Numbered from the stretch's first letter, positions 30,473-39,856 are shown. The stretch: DNA of 43,368 bases from Rhodanobacter sp. (GCA_022730075.1 DZBX01000007.1:1-43368); one strand, 5' to 3'. Notes: generated by a model from the letters alone, not told the origin. Made by a program: numbers and translations.

Positions 30473-30664
30473 ATGACCGCCATGAGCCTCGATTTGAACC
30501 TGATCCGCCAGCGCCACGATCTGATGGTCCAGGTCGGCACCTTGGAGCTTGCCCTCGACGCCATCCAGCAGCGCAAGGCCGCGGACGAGCGCGCCAGACT
30601 GATTCCGCAGATCCAGGCGCGCATGCAGCGCCTCAACGATACGCTGGCACAACTGCCGGCCTGA
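30473..30664 (+). CDS. Small hypothetical protein, helical
   Basis: The 63-residue product (MTAMSLDLNLIRQRHDLMVQ...) is rich in charged residues and Leu. It looks like two amphipathic helices joined by a short loop, so a coiled-coil hairpin is likely. A GGGAG ribosome binding site stands 7 bases before the ATG. I do not recognise the family. There is no signal peptide or metal motif. The gene is followed by a strong hairpin at 30756-30780. It may be a real orphan small protein. Codon use resembles the neighbours. Confidence 0.5.
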   Translation: MTAMSLDLNLIRQRHDLMVQVGTLELALDAIQQRKAADERARLIPQIQARMQRLNDTLAQLPA

Positions 30665-30755
30665 AAGTGGCGGTCACCGCGTGCACGGCCAGCGCGCAGA
30701 ATCCTAGGGCGTCATCCGCGCGCAAGCGGGAGCGCCGCGGTCAGGGACGACCTTG

Positions 30756-30780
30756 GCAGGCCACGTGCAACGTGGCCTGC
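30756..30780. terminator. Hairpin between convergent genes
   Basis: GCAGGCCACGT (30756-30766) pairs perfectly with ACGTGGCCTGC (30770-30780) around a 3-base loop. It lies between the small gene and the leftward acyltransferase gene. There is no T-run on either side, so it may act with Rho or as a transcript stabiliser. Confidence 0.5.
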
Positions 30781-30803
30781 GCTTCGTAGCTGATTCGCAC
30801 GCG

Positions 30804-31400
30804 TCACACGCCGCGATGCTTGCCGCGATACGGTGCGTAAAACGCACGGATGCGCGCCATCTCGGCGTCGAGGTCGGGGCCCATGTGCCACAGGGGGCCG
30901 AGGCCGATGGTCTTGCTCGGGTAGTCCAGATAGACCAGCAGCACCGGCACCTGCGCGCCGCGCGCGATCTGCCAGAAACCGGAGCGCCAGCGCACGACCG
31001 CGCGCCGCGTGCCTTCCGGCGTAATGCCCAGCCACAGCGCATCGCTGTCGGCGAAATGCCGCACCATCTGCTCGACCACACCGAAAGCACGCTTGCGCTG
31101 CACCGGGATGGCGTCCAGCTTGCGCAGCAGCCAGCCCAGTGGACCGCGAAACAGCTCGGCCTTGATCATGATGCCGATGCGCAGGCCCAGCGCGGTCTTC
31201 ATCAGCATGCCCCAGACGCCATCCCAGAACGAGGAATGCGGCGCGCCGACCAGGATCACCTTGGCCACGTCCGGCAGCGTGCCTTCGAGACGCCAGCCGG
31301 CGCGCAGCACGATCCAGCGGCACAGGCGGCGATGCCAGGCGCGCGGCGGGCCAACGACCGGCACGCTGGGCGGCGGCGCGGACGGCAGCGCCCCGCTCAT
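30804..31400 (-). CDS. 1-acylglycerol-3-phosphate acyltransferase-like protein
   Basis: The protein has 198 residues. VGAPHSSFWDGVWGM has the HX4D acyltransferase box and LGITPEGTRR the phosphate-binding block. It is a short, soluble-looking member of the PlsC superfamily, of the type annotated as lysophospholipid acyltransferase outside the main plsC gene. The ATG overlaps the arfB stop as ATGA, so the two are co-translated. Upstream in-frame extension lies inside arfB and was rejected. Which lipid it acylates is unclear. Confidence 0.85.
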   Translation of the reverse strand: MSGALPSAPPPSVPVVGPPRAWHRRLCRWIVLRAGWRLEGTLPDVAKVILVGAPHSSFWDGVWGMLMKTALGLRIGIMIKAELFRGPLGWLLRKLDAIPVQRKRAFGVVEQMVRHFADSDALWLGITPEGTRRAVVRWRSGFWQIARGAQVPVLLVYLDYPSKTIGLGPLWHMGPDLDAEMARIRAFYAPYRGKHRGV

Positions 31401-31819
31401 GCATCCAGGTCCGGCTTGCTGCGCGACTGCTTGCGGCGCGCGTCGACGCGTTTTCCGGTCAGGCGGCGCTCGACCGAGCCGCGTGTCGGCCGCGTGGCCT
31501 TGCGCGCTGCCGGCGCGACCAGCGCGGCGCTGATCCATGCCGCCAGACGCGCGCGCGCGTCGCTGCGGTTGCGTGCCTGATCGCGGAAACGCCGCGCCTG
31601 CAGCACCAGCACGCCAGCCTGATTCAGACGCCGATCGTGGCGTGCCAGCAGGCGCGCGCGCACAACCTCCGGCAATGCCGTCGAATGCAGCACGTCGAAG
31701 CGCAATTCCACCGCGCTTTCGGTGCGGTTGACATGCTGTCCGCCGGGGCCGTCGGCGCGCAGGAAACGCTCGACGAGTTCGTGCTCGGGCAGGCGCAGGC
31801 CGGGACTGATGATGAGCAT
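31397..31819 (-). CDS. arfB: Alternative ribosome-rescue factor ArfB (YaeJ)
   Basis: ArfB hydrolyses peptidyl-tRNA on stalled ribosomes. The 140-residue protein has the GGQ motif (residues 26-28) in ADGPGGQHVNRTESAVELRFD, as in class I release factors. It has the basic C-terminal tail (RKATRPTRGSVERRLTGKRVDARRKQSR, split here: KATRPTRGSVERR then KRVDARRKQSRSK) that enters the empty mRNA channel. Length and layout match E. coli YaeJ. It heads a two-gene unit with the acyltransferase. Confidence 0.93.
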   Translation of the reverse strand: MLIISPGLRLPEHELVERFLRADGPGGQHVNRTESAVELRFDVLHSTALPEVVRARLLARHDRRLNQAGVLVLQARRFRDQARNRSDARARLAAWISAALVAPAARKATRPTRGSVERRLTGKRVDARRKQSRSKPDLDA

Positions 31820-31887
31820 GGCGCGAGCATATCAGGCGCTTTCGCGCGACTGGATCGTGCATGCGATACGCACGCGTCGTGACGCAG

Positions 31888-33282
31888 TCACTCACCCAGT
31901 GCCGGCAATTTCACCGCGCTGGCATTGCCTGCAGGCGAGGCATCGGCAGCGTGGTCGGCGCCGTCGTGCGCCGCCTCGTCATGACGGTGCCAGCGCGCGT
32001 GCGCATCCACCGCCACGCGCTCGACCGCGTACAGCGTATCCACCGCGGCGCGACCGGCGGCCTGATCGGCCTTGGCGGCGCCTTGCGCGGCCAGCAGCAC
32101 CTCGCTGATGCCGGCTTCGCCCAAGGCATAGGCGCGGCGCGTTTTTTCCAAACTCGCCGTCGCCGCGGCCTGCGCCAGCGCGCGTTGCCGCCACAGCGCG
32201 TGCAGCGCCTCGGCCTGGCTCACGACCTGCGCGGCCGACAAATGCACCTCGCGCGTGACCAGGCTGAGATCCTGCGCCGCGGCCTGCGCTTGCGCGCCGG
32301 CCTCGGCGGCTTGCGCGCCGCGATAGCGAAAGCCCAGCGGCAAGCCCAGGATCACGCCATACACCTTCTCGCGTCCGCCCAGATCGCTGAGCACGCGCAC
32401 GCCAACCACCGGATCGGGCACGCGATCGGCGCGCGCGCGGCGCGCTTCCACCTCGCGCTGCTCGGCGGTGCTGCGTGCCATGCCGATCTCGTGGCTGACG
32501 CTGACGATGCGCGCCCGCCACTGCGCCGCGGCGCCGGGTAGCGCGGGTGGGGTTTCCACGCGCGGCACGCGTTGCGGCAACGGCAGCGTCGGAAACGTCG
32601 CCGCCAGCGTGCGCCGCGCGGCCTGCGCGGCGAGTTCGGCCTCGATCGCGCTGGCGCGTGCCTCGGCCAGCGCCGCGTCGGCGGCGAGCAGATCCTTCTG
32701 CGCGGCGTCACCGGCGTGGACGCGCCTGGCCACCAGCGCACGTTCCCGTTCGATCAGCGTCGCGATGTGCGCGCTCACCGCGGCATCGCTGCCGGCGCGC
32801 AGCCATGCGCTCCACTGCATCAGCAGCAGGCGCGCGCCGGCGTGGTGCGCATCCTCGAAACCCAGCCGCGCGGCCTCCACTCCGAGCTGACCGATGCGCT
32901 TGTCGAGCAGGTATTTGTTGGGCCAGCGCACCGATTTGTTGATGTCCAGCTCCCATTCGCGGTAGTGCGTGCCGTCCTGCACGCGCCGGTCCTGCGGAAT
33001 CCAGGTGACTTGCGCCTCCTGATTGCCGATGGTGCGCATGTCGGCTTGGGCGCGGGCGGCATCGAGCTCCGCCGCCTTGCGCCGCACCTCGGGGAGCGCC
33101 TGGATGGCACGCATGGCCAGTGCCTGATCGGGCAATGCTGCATCCGCAGTGCGCGGCGCGGGCAGCGCAGCGGCGGGCGCTTGCGCGCTGGCGGATGCAG
33201 GCACGTCCTGCGCGCGTGCCGGCAGCGCCAGCAGCAGCGCGATGCCGCACAGCGCGGCGGCGGTGAGTCGTGCGTGGATCAT
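31888..33282 (-). CDS. TolC-family outer membrane factor of metal efflux system
   Basis: The protein has 464 residues. A signal peptide ends near ALPARA, and two outer-membrane-efflux repeats rich in Ala, Glu and Arg helices follow. It resembles CzcC-type factors. The C-terminal tail HRHDEAAHDGADHAAD is unusually rich in His and Asp and could bind metal. It is the last gene of the efflux operon, and its ATG overlaps the stop of the small DUF3240-like gene. Confidence 0.85.
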   Translation of the reverse strand: MIHARLTAAALCGIALLLALPARAQDVPASASAQAPAAALPAPRTADAALPDQALAMRAIQALPEVRRKAAELDAARAQADMRTIGNQEAQVTWIPQDRRVQDGTHYREWELDINKSVRWPNKYLLDKRIGQLGVEAARLGFEDAHHAGARLLLMQWSAWLRAGSDAAVSAHIATLIERERALVARRVHAGDAAQKDLLAADAALAEARASAIEAELAAQAARRTLAATFPTLPLPQRVPRVETPPALPGAAAQWRARIVSVSHEIGMARSTAEQREVEARRARADRVPDPVVGVRVLSDLGGREKVYGVILGLPLGFRYRGAQAAEAGAQAQAAAQDLSLVTREVHLSAAQVVSQAEALHALWRQRALAQAAATASLEKTRRAYALGEAGISEVLLAAQGAAKADQAAGRAAVDTLYAVERVAVDAHARWHRHDEAAHDGADHAADASPAGNASAVKLPALGE

Positions 33283-33596
33283 GCCAATCTCCCGTGATCA
33301 TTGACCGGCGTCGTCCACCAATGCAGGCCGGCGCCCTTGAACTGCGTGCCCAGCGCGTCGAGCAGTTGCGCTGCGCGCGCAGTCGGCAGCAGCAGCGTGA
33401 ACTGCGTGCGCTCGATGCGCCCGCGCACCAATTCGCGCACGCTGGCGCGGCGGAAGTCCTCGGCGTGGCCGTCGATGCGCATGGTGCTGAAGCCACCCAG
33501 CGCGGGTTGCGCCGTGAGCAGCGCATCCAGCAATGCATCTTCGACCGCGCGTGGCGCGATCAGCACCAGTTGCAGCGTGTCGGTAGCGTGATTCAT
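33279..33596 (-). CDS. DUF3240-like small protein of metal RND operons
   Basis: The protein has 105 residues. LQLVLIAPRAVEDALLDALL and RTQFTLLLPTARAAQLLDALG give a ferredoxin-like, PII-resembling pattern, as in the DUF3240 proteins that I recall next to CzcA/CusA-type pumps. No signal peptide is seen, so it should be cytoplasmic. It may sense metal or regulate the pump. It overlaps both neighbours by 4 bases, which argues for a stoichiometric role. Confidence 0.7.
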   Translation of the reverse strand: MNHATDTLQLVLIAPRAVEDALLDALLTAQPALGGFSTMRIDGHAEDFRRASVRELVRGRIERTQFTLLLPTARAAQLLDALGTQFKGAGLHWWTTPVNDHGRLA

Positions 33597-36500
33597 CGGC
33601 GGTCCTCACCAAAGCGGCGGAACAAGACAGGCAGCAGCAACAGCGTGAGCGCGGTCGAGCTGATCAAGCCGCCGATCACCACGATCGCCAGCGGGCGCTG
33701 TACCTCGGAGCCGGGGCCGCTGGCGAACAACAGCGGCACCAGACCCAGCGCGGTGATGCTGGCGGTCATCATGACTGGGCGTAGACGCCGGATCGCGCCC
33801 TGGCGCACGGCCTGTGCCATGTCCATGCCTTCGGCGCGCAACTGGTTGAAGTAACCCACCAGCACCAGCCCGTTGAGCATGGCGATGCCAAGCAGGGCGA
33901 TGAAGCCCACCGAAGCCGGTACCGACAGGTACTCGCGCGTCAACCACAGCGCGACGAGGCCGCCGACCATGGCGAACGGCACGTTGGCCAGGATCAGCGC
34001 CGCCTGGCGCAGGGATCCGAAGGTGGTGAACAGCACCAGAAAAATCAATGCCAGCGCCACCGGCACCACCAGCCCCAGGCGCGCCGCGGCGCGCTGCTGG
34101 TTCTCGAATTGCCCACCCCAGGCGAGGCTGTAGCCCGGCGGCAGCGGCACGTCCTTGGCCGTGCGCGCTTGCGCATCGGCGACGAAACCCACCAGGTCAC
34201 GGCCGCTGACATTGGCCTGGATCAGCGCATAGCGCTGTGCGTTCTCGCGGCGCACCGCCACCGGACCGGCGCTGCGCTCGATGCTGGCCAGCGCCTGCAG
34301 CGGCAGCGTGCCATCGGGGCGCGGCAAATCCAGGCGCGCGAAGCGGCTCGGGTTGCGCGCCAGCTCGGCATCGCCGCGCACCAGCAGCGGCACGCGACGT
34401 TCGCCCTGCTGCACGATGCCGGCACGGCGGCCCTCGACCTGCGCGCGCAGCTCATCCTGCACCGCGACGGCATCCAGCCCGTAGCGTCCAGCCAGATCGC
34501 GGTCGATGCGCACGCTCAGGTACTGCACGCCCTCGTTGGCTTGCGCCAGCACGTCGCTGGCGCCGGGCGTGGCTTCCAGCACCGCGGCGATACGCTGCGT
34601 AAGCTGGTCAAGCACGTGCAGGTCCGGGCCGAAGATCTTCACCGCCACATCGCCGCGGCTACCGGTGAGCATTTCCGACACGCGCATCTCGATCGGCTGG
34701 GTGAAGCCGTACTCGATGCCGGGGAAGTCGCGCATGATCGCGCGCAGCTCCTCGGCGATGAAGGCCTTGTCCTTGCGCCGCCACTGATCCTGTGGCTTGA
34801 GCTGCAGGAACATGTCGGTCTCGTTGAGTCCCATCGGGTCCAGGCCCAGCTCGTCCGAGCCCAGCCGCGCGATCACGTGCTCGACCTCGGGGATGCGCGC
34901 GCGGATGCGCTGTTCCACGGCCAGATCGATCGCCGCCGAGCGTTCCAGGCTGATCGCCGGCGGCTTCATCAGCTGCATCAGCAGATCACCCTCGTCCATG
35001 GTCGGCATGAAGGTCTTGCCGGTGTTCACGTAGGCGGCGCCACCCAGCAACAGGCTGACCGCGGCCGCGAGGCCGAGGGTTTTCGGATGCGTCAGCGCCC
35101 AGTCCAGCAGCGGCGTGTAGCCGCGCTCGAGCATGCGCATCAGCCATGGCTCGCGGTGCGCGCCTTCCTTCAACAGGAACGATGCCAGCACCGGGATCAC
35201 GGTCAGCGACAGCAGCAAGGATGCGGCCAGCGCGAACACGATGGTCAGCGCCACCGGCGCGAACAGCTTGCCTTCCAGACCTTGCAGGCTGAGCAGCGGC
35301 AGGAACACCAGCACGATGATCAGGATGCCCGCCGTGACCGGCTTGGCCACCGCCGCGGTGGCGCGCCAGATCCGGTGCAGGCGTGGCAGCGCCTTGTCGG
35401 CATGGCCCAGCGCACTGACCGTGTTCTCGATCACCACCACCGCGGCATCGACCAGCATGCCGATGGCGATGGCGAGGCCGCCCAGGCTCATCAAGTTGGC
35501 GCTCATGCCAAAACCGCGCATCAGCAGAAACGTGATCAGTGCCGCCAGCGGCAGCGTCAGGCTGACCACCAGCGCCGCGCGCAGATCACCGAGGAACAGC
35601 AGCAGCAGCACCACCACCAGCAGCGTGGCCTCGAGCAGCGCGCGCTCCACCGTGCCCACGGCGCGCGTGATCAGCGTGCTGCGGTTGTAGAACACCTCGA
35701 TGCGCACACCCTGCGGCAGCGATGGCTTGAGCTCGGCCAGACGCGCCTCGACCCCGCGCACCACGCGCGCGGCATCGGCACCGCGCAGACCTACGACGAT
35801 GCCTTCGACCGCCTCGCCCACGCCGTCCTTGGTCACCGCGCCATAGCGCGTGAGGCTGCCCATGCGCACCTCGGCGACATCACCCACGCGCAGCGCGGGT
35901 TGCCCCGGCTGCGCGCGCAGCACGATCCGACGCAGATCCTGCAAGGACTTGATGGCGCCCTCGCTGCGCACGATCAGCGCGCTGTCGCCTTCGCTCAGGC
36001 GCCCGGCGCCGTCGTTGCGGTTGTTGGCCTCGATCGCGCGCATCACCTCGCTGAAACTGACGCCGGCGGCGCTGAGCTTGGCGCGTTCGGGGATTACCTC
36101 GAAGGTCTCGGCCTTGCCGCCGAGCGCGTTCACCTCGGCCACGCCAGGCACGGTGCGCAGCGCCGGCCGCAGCGTCCAGTCCAGCAGGGTGCGGCGTTCG
36201 GCCAGGCTCAGTCCGCCGCCTTCGATGGTGAACATGATCATGTCCGACAGCGGCGTGGTGATCGGCGCGAGTCCGCCGCCGACGTCCGTCGGCAGCACGT
36301 CGCGGGCGGCGGCGAAGCGCTCGGCCACCTGCTGCCGCGCCCAGTACAGATCGGTGCCTTCGGCGAAATCGATGGTGATGTCGGCGATCGCGTACTTGGT
36401 GATCGAGCGCAGGATCAGCGTGTGCGGGATGCCGAGCAGTTCCTGTTCCAGCGGCACCACTACGCGCGCCTCGACCTCCTCGGGGGTCATGCCCGGCGCC

Positions 36501-36655
36501 TTCAGGATCAGCTTGACCTGGGTCGGGGTGATGTCGGGGAACGCGTCGATGGGCAGCGCGCGATAGGCCGCCACGCCAGCCACCACCAGCGCCAGTGCCG
36601 CCAGAACGGCGAGCAGACGCTGCGACAGCGCGAAGGCGATCAGTCGATCAAGCAT
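33593..36655 (-). CDS. Heavy-metal efflux RND pump (CusA/CzcA family)
   Basis: This is a 1020-residue inner-membrane proton antiporter. TM1 starts at LIAFALSQRLLAVLAALALV. IGMLVDAAVVVIENTVSAL in TM4 holds the Asp and Glu of the proton relay in the form found in heavy-metal RND pumps. PDITPTQVKL and FPGIEYGFTQPIEMRVSEMLTGSRGDVAVKIFG are family hallmarks. Length and symmetry (two halves of six helices) are normal. Metal specificity (Cu/Ag, Zn/Co/Cd or Ni) cannot be fixed. The gene follows the adaptor by 10 bases. Confidence 0.93.
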   Translation of the reverse strand: MLDRLIAFALSQRLLAVLAALALVVAGVAAYRALPIDAFPDITPTQVKLILKAPGMTPEEVEARVVVPLEQELLGIPHTLILRSITKYAIADITIDFAEGTDLYWARQQVAERFAAARDVLPTDVGGGLAPITTPLSDMIMFTIEGGGLSLAERRTLLDWTLRPALRTVPGVAEVNALGGKAETFEVIPERAKLSAAGVSFSEVMRAIEANNRNDGAGRLSEGDSALIVRSEGAIKSLQDLRRIVLRAQPGQPALRVGDVAEVRMGSLTRYGAVTKDGVGEAVEGIVVGLRGADAARVVRGVEARLAELKPSLPQGVRIEVFYNRSTLITRAVGTVERALLEATLLVVVLLLLFLGDLRAALVVSLTLPLAALITFLLMRGFGMSANLMSLGGLAIAIGMLVDAAVVVIENTVSALGHADKALPRLHRIWRATAAVAKPVTAGILIIVLVFLPLLSLQGLEGKLFAPVALTIVFALAASLLLSLTVIPVLASFLLKEGAHREPWLMRMLERGYTPLLDWALTHPKTLGLAAAVSLLLGGAAYVNTGKTFMPTMDEGDLLMQLMKPPAISLERSAAIDLAVEQRIRARIPEVEHVIARLGSDELGLDPMGLNETDMFLQLKPQDQWRRKDKAFIAEELRAIMRDFPGIEYGFTQPIEMRVSEMLTGSRGDVAVKIFGPDLHVLDQLTQRIAAVLEATPGASDVLAQANEGVQYLSVRIDRDLAGRYGLDAVAVQDELRAQVEGRRAGIVQQGERRVPLLVRGDAELARNPSRFARLDLPRPDGTLPLQALASIERSAGPVAVRRENAQRYALIQANVSGRDLVGFVADAQARTAKDVPLPPGYSLAWGGQFENQQRAAARLGLVVPVALALIFLVLFTTFGSLRQAALILANVPFAMVGGLVALWLTREYLSVPASVGFIALLGIAMLNGLVLVGYFNQLRAEGMDMAQAVRQGAIRRLRPVMMTASITALGLVPLLFASGPGSEVQRPLAIVVIGGLISSTALTLLLLPVLFRRFGEDRR

Positions 36656-36665
36656 GGCCGCGCCC

Positions 36666-37715
36666 TCACTCGCCGCCGGCCAGGCCGGCCAGCACCAGCG
36701 CGCCGCCGAGCGCGATGCGCGCCTGCGCGGGCAGCTTGGCCTGCACGTACAGCGCGCTCTCGGTCTGGCCCAGCACGGTCACAGGCAAGGGCACGAAGCC
36801 CTGCGCGGTGTGCAGATAAATCGTGGCGCCGGCATGGCTGCGCGTGACCGCCGTCGCCGGCACTTTCCAGGTCTGCGCGGGCGCGGGCAGCGCCAGATTC
36901 ACACCCAGGCGTTGGCCGGGCATCAGCTGCGGGCCGGCAGCGGTGGCGCGCAGTTTGAGGCTTTGCGTGCGCGCATCGATGGCCGCGCCGACCGACAACA
37001 CCTGGCCGCGCGTGCCATCGGGCAACTGCACCACCAGGCCCGGGCGCAGCAGGGCGCGGTAGCTTTCCGGAATCTGGATTTCCAGCCCCACCGGGCCGGC
37101 GCGACCGATGCTGAAGGCCATGCCGAGTGAGTCGATGGCCTGACCCAACTCCACCTCGCGCGTCAGCACGCGTCCGGCAAAGGGTGCGCGCAGTTCGTAT
37201 TCACCGGGGCGCTGCGCGGATTTCGGCGCCAGCGCCTGCGCGGCGCGCAGTTCGCCCAGCCGCGCATTGGCGGCACTGGCCGCGGCGCGGCTTTGCTCGG
37301 CGCGCGCGGCGGCGATGATGCCTTCCTTGTGCAGGCTGGCATCGCGCTGCGCCTGCGCGTTTGCCGCCGCCGCCGCACTCTGCGCCGTGGTCAGCTCGCC
37401 GGCCAGCAGCATCGCCTCGCGGCTCTGCACGCGCGCCAGCACCTGGCCCTGGCGCACGCTGTCGCCTTCATAGGCGCCGATCCAGGTGACCACGCCGGCG
37501 TAAGGCGCGGTCACCGCCTCGGCATTGCCTGCGGCCGGTGTCACCAGCGCCGGCAGCTGCGTCAGCAGGATTTCGCGTGCGGCCTCGGGCGCGCCACTGC
37601 GGATCGCCAGCGCCTGTTGCTGCGCGGCGTCGAGCTGGATCGGCGTCGCGGCGTGCGCGCCGAGGCTGGCCAGCGCGAGGGCGCAGGCCAAAGCGAGGGT
37701 TGCGGGACGGGACAT
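36666..37715 (-). CDS. Periplasmic adaptor of the metal RND system
   Basis: The protein has 349 residues and a signal peptide ending GAHAAT. A lipoyl/barrel-sandwich part (VTAPYAGVVTWIGAYEGDSVRQGQVLARVQS) and a helical hairpin rich in Ala and Gln (about 105-170) follow. The second lipoyl half is YELRAPFAGRVLTREVELGQAI, then a beta-barrel and membrane-proximal domain. This is the CzcB/CusB order. The frame is open upstream into the kinase gene, but the ATG at 37715 with signal peptide is clear. It links pump and outer membrane factor. No His-rich or Met-rich N-terminal metal site is seen. Confidence 0.88.
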   Translation of the reverse strand: MSRPATLALACALALASLGAHAATPIQLDAAQQQALAIRSGAPEAAREILLTQLPALVTPAAGNAEAVTAPYAGVVTWIGAYEGDSVRQGQVLARVQSREAMLLAGELTTAQSAAAAANAQAQRDASLHKEGIIAAARAEQSRAAASAANARLGELRAAQALAPKSAQRPGEYELRAPFAGRVLTREVELGQAIDSLGMAFSIGRAGPVGLEIQIPESYRALLRPGLVVQLPDGTRGQVLSVGAAIDARTQSLKLRATAAGPQLMPGQRLGVNLALPAPAQTWKVPATAVTRSHAGATIYLHTAQGFVPLPVTVLGQTESALYVQAKLPAQARIALGGALVLAGLAGGE

Positions 37716-37809
37716 GCGCGACTCCGTGGTGGGAATGCGCGCAGCCTGCGCGGTGAAGCTTTGGCCATGCTTAAGAGCCCCGCGGCGCGACATCCTGCCG
37801 CGGCGCTGA

Positions 37810-39159
37810 TCACGCCGTGTCGCGCAACGCCGCGAACGGGCCGAGGTGCGCGTGCAGGATTCCGTCGTGCAGCGTGAAGCGCAATTGTGTGTGCAGTACC
37901 GCGGCCAGGGTTTGCGCCAGCGCCAGACCGAGACCGGCGTGGCCATCGCCGGCCTGCGTCGCGCGTTTGCGCCAGAAGCGCCGGCCCAATTGCGCCAGAT
38001 CCGCGGGGTCCAGCGCAGGCGCGGCATTGCTGATCTCGATCCGTACCGCATCCGTGCACGCACAGTGCGCATGCACGCGGCTTGCTGCGGGTGCGTGGCT
38101 GACCGCGTTGTGCAGCAGGTTGTCGAGAATGCGCTCGAGCAGCACCGGATCGCTGCTGATCCAGCACTCGTCCTCGGCTTGCACCTGCACCTCGATCGCG
38201 CGCGCGACGCCTTGCGCCGCCGCGCGCGCGCAGGCCGCGCGCAACAGCGCCGCCAGATCCAGTGGTTCGAGCAGCGGTTGCGCCTGACCGGATTCGTAAC
38301 GCGCCAGCAACAGCAGGCTGTCGGTGATGCGCTGCAGGCGCGCGATGCCGGCCAGGCTCGCGCTCAGTGCGGCATGGTCACCCTGCGCGCGCGGCGCGCG
38401 CAACGCCAACTCCACCTCGCTGCGCATCTCGGCCAGCGGCGTGCGCAGCTCGTGCGCGACTTCGCGCAACAGCAGGCGCTCGCGCGCCAGCGTGGTGGCG
38501 TGGCGCTGCAGGGTTGCATCCAGCGCATCGCGCAGCGGCTGCAATTCCTGTGGTAACTCCTGCGGCGGCAGCGACGCGGGCAGGTGTTCCGGGTCGATGC
38601 GCCGCAACGCGCTGCTGAACCGTGCCAGCGGGCGCAGCCCGCGGCGCAGGCTGAGCGTGGCCAGTGCCGCGGCCAATGCCAGAGCCAGCACGATGCCGCC
38701 GAGCAGCGTGTAGTGCAGCTGGCGCTCGAGACGGTCGGTGCGCTCGCGCGATTCGGCCAACAACAGGACGCGCGGCTGGCCGGCGGCGGTCAGCGCCAGG
38801 GCCAGCGCGCGCGCAGGCGCGCCGTCCGCCAGCACGGTATCGAAATAGCGCGGCTGGCCGATGCGCGGCGCCGCGCCCGGATGCCGCGCGGCCCACGCCG
38901 CCGGCGTCAGCACGCGCAGATCGAAACTCGCACCGGGTGCCCCGGCGCGCGGCAGGTCGGCTTCGTGACCCACCGCCACCAGCACCGCGTAACTGCGCGC
39001 ACGGTCCAGCAGTTCGCTGTCGAGGCGCCGGTACAGCTCGCGATCGATGGTGCCATCGAGCACGAAAAACAGCGCCGTGAACAGCAGCAGCAAGCCGCCC
39101 ATCTGCACCAACAGCAGATGCTGCAACAGCGAGTGCCGGCCGCGCTCACTCCACCACAT
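37810..39159 (-). CDS. Sensor histidine kinase of the efflux system
   Basis: The protein has 449 residues. TM1 is at about 16-35, a periplasmic sensor of about 110 residues follows, then TM2 near 150-170 and HAMP. The HisKA domain has phospho-acceptor His236 in LREVAHELRTPLAEMRSEVE, and the ATPase domain has DNLLHNAVSHA and HAGLGLALAQTL. The ATG at 39159 overlaps the end of the regulator gene by 14 bases. A TTG two codons earlier is less likely. Position directly upstream of the adaptor suggests it senses the exported metal. The 94 bases to the adaptor hold a 7-bp hairpin (37780-37803). Confidence 0.9.
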   Translation of the reverse strand: MWWSERGRHSLLQHLLLVQMGGLLLLFTALFFVLDGTIDRELYRRLDSELLDRARSYAVLVAVGHEADLPRAGAPGASFDLRVLTPAAWAARHPGAAPRIGQPRYFDTVLADGAPARALALALTAAGQPRVLLLAESRERTDRLERQLHYTLLGGIVLALALAAALATLSLRRGLRPLARFSSALRRIDPEHLPASLPPQELPQELQPLRDALDATLQRHATTLARERLLLREVAHELRTPLAEMRSEVELALRAPRAQGDHAALSASLAGIARLQRITDSLLLLARYESGQAQPLLEPLDLAALLRAACARAAAQGVARAIEVQVQAEDECWISSDPVLLERILDNLLHNAVSHAPAASRVHAHCACTDAVRIEISNAAPALDPADLAQLGRRFWRKRATQAGDGHAGLGLALAQTLAAVLHTQLRFTLHDGILHAHLGPFAALRDTA

Positions 39160-39808
39160 AGCCAAACCCGCGCCGCGTCTGGATCAGCTCGGGCAACCCA
39201 GCTTGCGCCAGCTTGGCGCGCAGCGTGCTCAGCAGGACCTCGATGACCTTGTCCGACGTGGCGCTGGCGGCGTCGTACAGGTGCTCGAACAACTGCGCGC
39301 GCGAGTACACCTGGCCGCGCCCGCGCAGCAGCAGCTCGAGCAGCGCGTACTCGCGTGGCGACAACGTCAGCAGTTGCGCATCGACGCGCGCCAGGCGCGT
39401 GGCCGGGTCCAGGCTGAGCGCGCCGTGGCGCAGCAGCGGAACGCCTTCGCTCTTGCGCCGCAGCAGCGCATTGAGTCGTGCCAGCAGCTCGTCCCAGGCG
39501 AAAGGCTTGACCAGATAATCGTCGGCGCCAAGGTTCAGCGCACCGACGCGATCCTCGACCTGATCGCGCGCCGACAGCACCAGCACGCGCGTGTCGCGCC
39601 CGGCGGCGCGCAGGCGTTTGAGCACCTCGCCGCCATCGCGTTGCGGCAGGCCCAGGTCCAGCAGCATGGCGTCATAGGGATAACGTTGCAGAAATTCGCA
39701 TGCCGTCACGCCATCGCCGGCCAGGTCCACGGCATGGCCCTCGGCGCGCAGGCCCCGTTCGAGGCTGGGGCCGAGCAGCGGCGAATCTTCGACGACCAGC
39801 AGGCGCAT
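39146..39808 (-). CDS. OmpR-family response regulator
   Basis: The protein has 220 residues. The receiver domain has Asp51 (AMLLDLGLP) as phosphorylation site, with acidic Glu7/Asp8 and Lys in DDYLVKPF. The C-terminal winged helix has LSPREYALLELLL and SDKVIEVLLSTLRAKL ending in RRGFGYVV. It is the type found with QseB/CusR-like metal systems. It begins the operon (regulator, kinase, then efflux genes after a short gap) and probably activates it. Confidence 0.92.
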   Translation of the reverse strand: MRLLVVEDSPLLGPSLERGLRAEGHAVDLAGDGVTACEFLQRYPYDAMLLDLGLPQRDGGEVLKRLRAAGRDTRVLVLSARDQVEDRVGALNLGADDYLVKPFAWDELLARLNALLRRKSEGVPLLRHGALSLDPATRLARVDAQLLTLSPREYALLELLLRGRGQVYSRAQLFEHLYDAASATSDKVIEVLLSTLRAKLAQAGLPELIQTRRGFGYVVE

Positions 39809-39856
39809 GCGGCCAGCATGCAGGCAGCCTGCGCGCGGGGCAAGACGCGCGCGTGC

